Below, one piece after another: positions 56,501-64,000 of a stretch of DNA of 64,000 bases (its first letter is position 1; each line of letters begins with the position of its first letter). A model generated the notes under the pieces. That model worked only from the letters and a program-made list of their open reading frames with translations, was not told the DNA's origin and did no database searches. Origin of the DNA: Liolophura sinensis. Taxonomy: Eukaryota > Mollusca > Polyplacophora > Chitonida > Chitonidae. Position numbers and translations under genes: made by a program. The stretch covers positions 78,270,028 through 78,334,027 of the forward strand of contig NC_088295.1 in NCBI RefSeq assembly GCF_032854445.1, given 5' to 3'.

Positions 56501-57159
56501 TACTGTTTTAGGAATTTCTGTATCCTGGGTTCTGTCTGCCATTGTCCAGGGTTTCCTGTTTCTGTTTCAGGGATAGCTGCCAGCTGGGTATTGTCCTCCA
56601 GTATTGTATGTTTCCTGTTTCTGTTTTAGGAATTTCTGCATCCTGGGTTCTGTCTGCCATTGTGCGGGGATTCCTATTTCTGTTTTTAGGGATATTTGCC
56701 TGCTGGGTTCTGTCCGCCATTGTCCAGGGGTTTCCTGTTTCTGTTTCAGGGATATCTGCATGCTGGGTTCTGTCTGCCATTTTCCAGGGTTCCCTGTTTC
56801 TGTTTTGGGGATTTCTGCCTTATGGATCCTGTACTCCATTGTCACATTTCCTGTTTCTGTTTTGGGGATTTCTGCCTCGTGGATCTGTACTCCATTGTCA
56901 CATGTTTCCTGTTTATGTTTTAGGGATTTCTGCCTCATGGATCCTGTACTCCATTGTCACATGTTTCCTGTTTATGTTTTAGGGATTTCTGCCTCATGGA
57001 TCCTGTACTCCATTGTCATTGGTTTCCTGTTTGTGTTTTAGGGACTTCTGCCTCATGGATCCTCTACTCCATTGTCATTGGTTTCCTGTTTGTGTTTTAG
57101 GGACTTCTGCCTCATAGATCCTCTACTCCATTGTCATTGGTTTCCTGTTTCTGTTTTAG

Positions 57160-57339
57160 GGATTTCTGCCTCATGGATCCTGTACTCCATTGTGATAGGA
57201 CTACTGATAGAGCTGCCGATCACCCTTTTTTGCATGAAGGTGGCTGCTTGCCAACAGAGGGCCTAATCCTGCTGTAATCCCTCCAGGAATGGATCAAGCT
57301 GCATCAGTGCACCATAACAGAACGTCAGAGACAGTACAG
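57160..57339 (+). pseudogene. Gene 3 copy B exon 3 (TM2) with frameshift
   Basis: 180 bp against 179 in copy A. The inserted G follows CATGAAG; stop TAA at 57264-57266. Confidence 0.75.
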
Positions 57340-57584
57340 GTAATAAGCCATCGCTTTTCTTAAAAATCAATGTTGACTGGATTCAGTGCTGACTGACAGG
57401 TGTGAATGCAGATTTCAAAATGCACACCATCTAGATTCATGCAAAATGCTTACATGATACTGGTGTGTTGACATGACAATTGTCATGATATATCCTGAAA
57501 TGTCCAAATGTAGCTTATTCATTCACACAATTGTATTTCGAGAACTAACAACACAAAGTGGAATACCCCCTACTATTTTAATTT

Positions 57585-57806
57585 ATTTATTTATTTGATT
57601 GGGGTTTTACACCACCATACTCAAGAATATTTCACTTATATGATGGCGGCCAGCATTATGGTGGGAGGAAACTGGGAAGAGCCTGGGGGAAACCCACCCC
57701 CATCCGCAGGTTGCTGACAGACCTTCCCATGTACGGTAGGAGAGGAAGCTAGCATGAGGTGGATTTGAACTCACAACGACCACATTGGTGGGAGGCTCCT
57801 GGGTCA
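57585..57806 (-). mobile_element. SINE, antisense (copy B)
   Basis: Orthologous to 36203-36446, near identical. Confidence 0.85.
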
Positions 57807-58716
57807 TTGTGCTGCGCTGGTGTGCTGTAATAGCGGTAATATATTATGGCACTTGTTTTGACATTCTCATAAACTTTGTCTGTCAGAATATTTTTTGTTT
57901 GTTTGTGTTTTTCAAACTAGAAGATGAATTTCTTTAGGCAGGAATTTAATTGTAAGTTGATGTTTTAACATACAAAAGCCTTGAGAAACTGAAATCTGAA
58001 ATAAGAACAGTAGCACCCTTTTGACTCTCACATCAGTCAGCTCAGGTCTGAGAATTTGCTGAACTCAGAGGAAAAAGAACAGTAGCTACATTTTGGCTCA
58101 GTTACACACAGTCCAATGAGCTCAAGTACCTTGATTGCTAATATCCAAGTAAATAGAACAGTAGCCACTGTTTGGCTCAGTTGCACCCAGGTTCCATAAA
58201 TCAGTTCAATTGTCTTGATTGGTAAAATCAAAGGAAATAGAATAGTGGCTATTGTAGAAAACTGGGGTGGATTTCCTCCTGTGGTGCTTTGACCTCCTGT
58301 AGTGCTTTGACCTCCTGTCGTGCTTCGACAATGATACTACTTGTTCAAATCCTGCTCTCGCTTGGCTATGGCATCAAATCAAGAGGTTTTCCAGGCAAAG
58401 GTTGGCACTTTGCTCCGGGCAGTCTAATTTCTTTTACATGACACTGGTGGGTGTCATGTCATGACAATTCATGGCCAAAAATAGTGATTCCCATCATACT
58501 GGAAAACCACGATCATATTTGAATAACAGTTTGTTTTCTTCACCAAATTTCGTCTTTTTATCATGTTTTTTTTTATCTTGCCCATGTTAATAACTTATCA
58601 GACTACAAGGAAGTGTCTTTTGATGGAACCTCCATTTCAATCTGAGACTCAGACCTCTCTTGTACTGACTGATTCGGTTCTCATAAACAGTGAACCGTAA
58701 AATGACTTTCTTTCAG

Positions 58717-59012
58717 AAACCAGAAGTAAAGACAGATTTCCTAGTCTTGAAGGATGCAGGTAACTTTGATAGGAATGGACCGTCGGACTCTCAATTCCTG
58801 CAAAAAGCTGGTTACTAGTCTGACAAAGGACATGGGGATTGAAGTGAGGAATGAACTGGTTAAGGAACCTGTTGACCTAAAGAATATCACATGGTCAAAG
58901 GTCATGTTACTGCTGGTAGATAACAATGAGAGAGATGTGATACTAGAAGAGCCTAACCTTCTTCAAGGTCAGAATAAGGTGAAGATAGCCGAGGCAGCCA
59001 TCAGCAATGGAG
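58717..59012 (+). pseudogene. Gene 3 copy B exon 4 with frameshift
   Basis: 296 bp; one extra G in GATGCAGGTAAC creates an internal CAG|GTAAC donor-like site. The 3' end and donor look ancestral. Confidence 0.7.
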
Positions 59013-59327
59013 GTAAGTGTAGGCCTCCAGGGGGCTGCAATATGACAAACTAGTTAATAAATTAAGACTTTGTAATTTATAACTATTCGTTTTCAGTAAA
59101 AATACTTTTCAATAAAATAATTAAAATTTGTATGTACATATGACTTTTGGGTACTGGTTGCTACATGCACAGTGTCTGTTGACAAAGTGTTATTTTGGGG
59201 AAATTTTGTTCAAACAAACATTTCATTAGGTGCATATGTTTAATGGTGAAGAGTTTAACGGTTACTACCAGTAAAAGATGAACAAGTATATTTAGTACAT
59301 ATACGTGTAGCATATAAGTCTCCAATA

Positions 59328-59516
59328 CTATTCATGCTGGCTTCCTCTCCAGCAGTACCTAGGGAGGTCTGTCAGCAACCTGAGGATGGTTGTGGGCTCC
59401 CCTAGACTCTGCCCAGTTTTCCTCTCACATTAATGCTGGCTGTCGTCGTATAAATGAAATATTCTTGAGTACCGTATGGAATAAAACACCAGTAAAATAA
59501 TAAATAAATAAATATT
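59328..59516 (+). mobile_element. SINE body and tail (copy B)
   Basis: Counterpart of 37918-38106; here without the inverted partner. Confidence 0.8.
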
Positions 59517-59527
59517 TTAGTTGATAT

Positions 59528-59882
59528 TATACATGTATGTTGATTTGTATTACTGAAACTTAAATTACATGTACATGTATGTTGATTTACATAACCCATG
59601 CCTAAATTACATATGCATGTATGTTGATTTGTATAACCCATACCTAAATTACATATATATGTATGTTGATTTGTATAACCCATGCCTAAATTAATATGCA
59701 TGTATGTTGATTTGTATAACCCATACCTAAATAACATATGCATGTATGTTGATTTGTATAACCCATGCCTAAATTACATATGCATGTATGTTGATTTGTA
59801 TAACCCATACCTAAATTACATATATATGTATGTTGATTTGTATAACCCATGCCTAAATTACATATGCATATATGGTTAATGG
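59528..59882 (+). repeat. 42-bp tandem repeat, about eight copies (copy B)
   Basis: Same unit as 38117-38343; a block of units was added. Reading frames through it are artefacts of the 42-bp period. Confidence 0.9.
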
Positions 59883-60035
59883 TTGTTGAAACAGGAACTC
59901 AGCATTTTGGGTTTTAGTTGTAATTCCCACCCAGTAGCAATAATCAAAATTTCCTCTCAAGTGTTTGCTTGTTTAAACTTCAACAAATTGCACATTTTAT
60001 ATGGGTGATGCACCTGTGTGTGTTTGTAATTTCAG

Positions 60036-60235
60036 TGGATCTGTTTGTGATCTATGTTGGACATCAAGAGTCTCAACACCTGTCTGAGAACAACCTCTTT
60101 GACCCTTGTTTGGCCTCTGTGAGGAAGCATCCCATCTTGAAACTACTGTCAGCTAATGGGCGAGTGATGTCCATCAAGCAAGAATTCACCAAACATCAGC
60201 AAAAACAGCTCAAGAAAGCCTTCAGGAATTTTTAA
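60036..60235 (+). CDS. Gene 3 copy B exon 5
   Basis: 200 bp, open; changes against copy A include K/N, R/L, T/N, N/K and R/K. Stop TAA at 60233-60235. Confidence 0.7.
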
Positions 60236-61098
60236 TATTAATGTGCCGAGAGTATAGTTGTCTGCACTTTCTGATTAACGGCGGTGTGTTGTTTCTTTTA
60301 TTTTTTTTTGATTTGTGAAGCAAGGAAAGTCTACACTTGCTTTCTGGTCGCTGCAAAGTTTACAATGAAGAAAGAATGACTTTGTGAACATTTACTTAAC
60401 AGGAGTGTATGGAACACTTTTGATGAAATAATTTATGAGTTACATGACAGATGTTTCATGTATGCTTTTCCCTGCAAAAAGGGGTTGGGTTTGTGATTTT
60501 GGTTAATAAAAAAATCTGTGTGGTTTAATGTTTTTTTTTTAAACTCAGTAATCAAACCAGGAAGGGCCTGGTGGCAGACAAGGTGTGCCCAATGGTGTTA
60601 TTTATTGCAGCTGTTCAAGACAACACTACTTGTGGAAATTGTTCACGTGAAGTTGAACTTTGCGTTTTGTACAGAAGAGTATTTATCTATTCTATTGTAT
60701 GTTAAAGTGTTAGCTAGGTTGTTCTAAAGTTTATATTTAATGTTACATTTTTATAATCTCTTACAACTCTTTACCTTGGAATAGGCTCCTGTTTTGATTT
60801 GACTTCTCTATTAGCAGGTGGTTTTACTCTTATGGAGTTAATCAGTAGGCCCTATATCTCCAAACGTACCTGCTGTGGTTACTGTGTACATCCAGTATAA
60901 AGCTTACTTTTGCTTTTCAAGAATTTATTGTGAATGTTTTACGTTGTTAAATCAATTGACATCGCTTTATAATGGACCAACCAGAATAGTGATTTGAAAA
61001 TTGTATGATATGAAATAGTGCCATCGTAACAGGAGTTAAACTGTTGTTATTTTGAGCGATATCTAGTTCAGTGTGGAAAACATATTGTAATAAGAACA

Positions 61099-61104
61099 AA
61101 TAAA
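61099..61104 (+). terminator. Candidate polyadenylation signal, gene 3 copy B
   Basis: AATAAA in the position of 39568-39573 of copy A; another precedes it near 60505. Confidence 0.35.
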
Positions 61105-61609
61105 TGTTGCAGAGAATTATTTGAAACCGTCATTAATCGTTTATTTTTGCGAAGGCTGGAGGTGGGTTGAAGTTTTATGCGTACTTTAAAAATATACGAA
61201 GAGAAAGAAGCAAGAATTTATGTTGAAGATGCTTATAAACTGTTTTTTTTTTTAAATTTTATTTTAGACAAGATAGCATACACTGTTCTTCCATGTAGTT
61301 AGTGCATTCAAGTTGTATTTTATTTGATCTCAAAGCATTCACCTTGAAGTGGTCTGCGTGTTTTAACCAAAGCTTACAACTCTGTATTGAAGAATTATTT
61401 TATAGCTTTTGATTTTAATGGTTAATTATTATTTTATTTGGTGTTGACCTTTCCGTCATGCCACCCAGAACTTTGTAAACAGCCTCAAGGCAAATCATTT
61501 TCTTTGCAATGTACAATAACCGCCATGATTTGTTATATTGTTATTCAAGGGTGTTCATAAGTGGGTGGTCTCTGAGCAGAACTATTTGAAAGCTAACACC
61601 ACCAAAAAT

Positions 61610-62050
61610 ATGTCTCCCAAATGAAATAAAGATCTTACAAACCAAAAAAAAAAAAATAAATAAATAAAACAGCTTCCAAATTGAATGAACTTTGCCCAAA
61701 CTGAATAAGCACCACAGTTCCCGATAGAATAACCATCCTCCAAGCAAAATAAACACCTCCCCCCTCCCAAACGGAATAAGCACCCTCCTCCCCCACCCAA
61801 CTAACGGAATAATCATCTCCCGCCTAAAGCTCTAGTGTGAAAGAAGCAACTTCAACTGAGTTAAGCATCCCGAGAGCAACTGTCACCTAGCACCCACCTG
61901 AAATAGAGGATCGGATTTACCTGAGTACATTTACCTGAGTACATGTGAATGACAAACTAATCGTCCAATTCGGTTTTGGAGATGCTTATTGAGTATGGGA
62001 GATTGTTATTTGATTTGTTGGATGTTTATTCAGTTTGCGAAATGATTTTC
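61610..62050. repeat. Degenerate ~23-bp bidirectional repeats (copy B)
   Basis: Counterpart of 40078-40515, near identical. Confidence 0.65.
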
Positions 62051-63584
62051 TCATATTTGGGTTTGCCTTTCATACGCAACTGGCGGACTAATGGCGTTCT
62101 GAGGTCATGTTCACAAAACTTCGTAAATCAAACTTTTTGAAACTTTTATCCCATGGGATATTCTCTCGGGTACAGCGCGTTAAGGCATCGTGACTTACGA
62201 GAAAAATAACGAAAAAATTGACCTACGTAGTTTTGTGAAAATGGCAGATGGTAGCTTTCTCGTCTGCAAGGCATCCGGAACTGCATCTTATGTCATTTGA
62301 AAGCATGCATCAAACACCGTAAACATTGTGCACATTGCTGATCGAGTGCTAACAAAAAAGTATGATTTATGTAAATGGTATACATGTAGAAATTTTCTGC
62401 GGAGTTAATTGTTCGTTTTCACACAGTTACAGGTGTATCAGTTAAATGCACGTTTTAAAGGTTTGTTATAACATGCTTCAGTATATTAATATTTTGCAGC
62501 TTATAGCTTTTATCTCGTGAGACATAACTGTCTTATCAACACAGCGTGAATGTAATGGGCATTTGTGTGAACTACACAGGGCTGTATTCCATTTTTGGGG
62601 TTATATCGGCGAGAATCGCCAGAGACCCATAATAGAGGCATGAAAAAATGTGAAGAAATTGCCGAAAGTAGTTTCACCCAAGTATGACGTGTCGGTGCAC
62701 TTAACAAACTAGACCGTGTGTTATGATTAAACATTAGCTTCCTTTCGTGATGTGTCTTAATTGTTTTATTGGGATTTATATGGTATGATTATACATTGAA
62801 TAAACATTTTAATTATGTTGGGATTCGTGCTTTCATTTCTTATTCGTTTAGTTTCGTTTCACGAAAGGTTATCGAATGCGCTGGAGCAATTTGAGAATCG
62901 TGACGGTAAATGTCAAATACTCATCGGTATATTTTTGATTGCCTCGGATAGCGTATATTGCGAAAAGAATTACACCATATAAGGTAGCCAACGTTCAAGT
63001 ATTTAACAGTTCTTAATAATATTAAGGCCTACCTTACCGCAATCGAGATCTTTGAAAGTCACCAAAATGGTGAAAATAAAGAATTTGGAAGCTATCAGAC
63101 GACGGGTACGCCATTTGACCTTGACCCCTGTCCTACAAATAAGGTGCGTGCAAAATAAATGCGATTTAAAATTAAATGATACGCTTCTAAAATTAAAACA
63201 GAGCGAACTGTATACGCATGACGATTTGTGTGTAATCCTAAATTTCAGAAAGCTATCGCGTACATGCGAGGTTTAAAGCAAACAGTCCTTTCAAAATCGA
63301 AAGTAGGTCTCCAGAGTTATTAACTGGCGCGACACTCTCCACAACGTGTTGGTTGTCAGAAACTGAAGTGTAGTGTTTCGTCATATGCTTTCGGCATACT
63401 AACGTCATATTGTACGTATGTGTATCACTGCATGCGCACCGCGCTGGAATCTTGTACAGTTGGAAGAGTAGAACTCAGTGTGTCAACTAGTACATCTGCC
63501 TTCCTTACCTTACTATTTAATTACTTCATATCCATCTTACGGATATACCATATCTTGCGGTAAGCAAGAACCTTACGTCCATAC

Positions 63585-64000
63585 ACTATGACTTCACGCC
63601 TGCTTCGGCTGCACTCGAGATGGCTTGTGCGGGGATTGATGCACCGGTCTCATTCTCACCAACTCTCGATGAACCGACCATACCCTGGCCGCACTGGAAA
63701 AAACGTCTGTTTGAAAATTGCCTGCTTGCTGGTGACACAAAAGATGCTTCAGCTGATCGGAAAAAGGCTATTCTCTTACAGTCACTCGGAGCTGAGGGAC
63801 AAAGAGTGTTCTGTACACTGCCCTTACAAGGTGAAGACTCCGACAGTTCTTGCTCGAGAGAAATGGCTACCCTCTAGATATATTTCGCCCACACGGTAAG
63901 TGTCAGTGTAGAGCGTATTGGTTTTCTTATGAGAGCTCAATTTCCCAATGAAACTGTTGACAGTTACATGGCTGCCTTCCGTGAATTAGGTTGTAACAGC
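63585..64000 (+). pseudogene. Broken Ty3/gypsy-type Gag (copy B), cut by the window end
   Basis: Same remnant as at 42050, with the one-base difference near 63700 that keeps the first part in frame for longer. A stop near 63876 still interrupts it. The next segment (ETVDSYMAAFRELGC) is in the Gag style. Confidence 0.65.

Larger units (their letters stand above)
55010..57159 (+). repeat. 59-bp array (copy B), expanded, with three SINEs
   Basis: About 24 units by length, against 14-15 in copy A, and three SINEs against two. The second and third SINE-containing blocks are near-identical (55828-56083 and 56266-56500 plus flanks), so a SINE-plus-units block was itself duplicated. A T11/G16 homopolymer lies at about 55365-55390. 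Confidence 0.93.
52988..60235 (+). pseudogene. Gene 3, copy B, frameshifted
   Basis: Exons 52988-53112, 54148-54773, 57160-57339, 58717-59012 and 60036-60235 correspond to copy A. Exons 1, 2 and 5 are open. Exon 3 has one extra G (GCATGAAGGTGGC), giving a stop at 57264-57266. Exon 4 has one extra G (GATGCAGGTAAC near 58757). The end of exon 4 (GGAG|GTAAGT) has the ancestral phase that fits exon 5. TM1, the glycosylated domain and TM2 would still be made; the cytosolic C-terminal domain would be lost. Consensus errors at short G runs are an alternative explanation. Confidence 0.7.
43382..64000 (+). repeat. Copy B of the tandem duplication (continues past the window)
   Basis: Collinear with 15758-24012 and 31325-42490 of copy A. 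Lacks the 7.3-kb element; differs by point changes, small indels, SINE length and minisatellite copy number. At the window edge it is still within the Gag remnant. Confidence 0.9.

Overview
The window is nuclear DNA of an invertebrate animal, most likely a lophotrochozoan and probably a bivalve or other mollusc. Genes are split into short exons with GT-AG introns and there is no operon structure. The DNA is AT-rich and full of tRNA-derived SINEs ending in AAATAAATAAAT, of a type I associate with mollusc genomes. The species cannot be named from the sequence alone.

Layout: (1) 1-1471, minus: broken reading frame of a protein-primed family B DNA polymerase element, running off the left edge. 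(2) 2328-8853, plus: the last eight coding exons of a lifeguard/TMBIM (BI-1 family) membrane protein, followed by a 90-bp tandem array copied from its own stop-codon region. (3) 13502-22106, minus: a complete six-exon gene for a 666-residue FASTKD-family mitochondrial RNA-processing protein with a C-terminal RAP domain. (4) 24013-31316: a 7.3-kb fold-back-like mobile element made largely of two inverted arrays of a 53-bp unit, flanked by an 8-bp target duplication. (5) 32382-38701, plus: an unrecognised two-pass glycoprotein gene ('gene 3'), with an array of 59-bp units copied from the start of its second transmembrane exon. (6) 40078-42905: bidirectional degenerate repeats, then a broken Ty3/gypsy-type Gag.

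The stretch from 15758 to 43381 is followed directly by a second copy (43382 to the window end, offset 27,624 bp at the start). The second copy holds FASTKD exons 1-4 but not the two RAP exons, a frameshifted gene 3, and the start of the same Gag. It lacks the 7.3-kb element and shows the intact empty site GACCTATG at 51923-51930. The exon-1 proteins of the two FASTKD copies differ at five of about 478 positions. The duplication could be real and recent, or two haplotypes laid end to end by the assembler. Either way the comparison of copies gives the strongest evidence here: it dates the element insertion, exposes an inverted SINE duplication that rewrote a splice donor in copy A, and shows changing copy number in several minisatellites.

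A recurrent theme is tandem amplification from exon edges. The lifeguard and FASTKD stop-codon regions and the gene 3 TM2 acceptor region have each become a minisatellite, and the 53-bp unit of the mobile element also looks splice-acceptor-like. No transposase, true tRNA gene, rRNA or CRISPR array was found.
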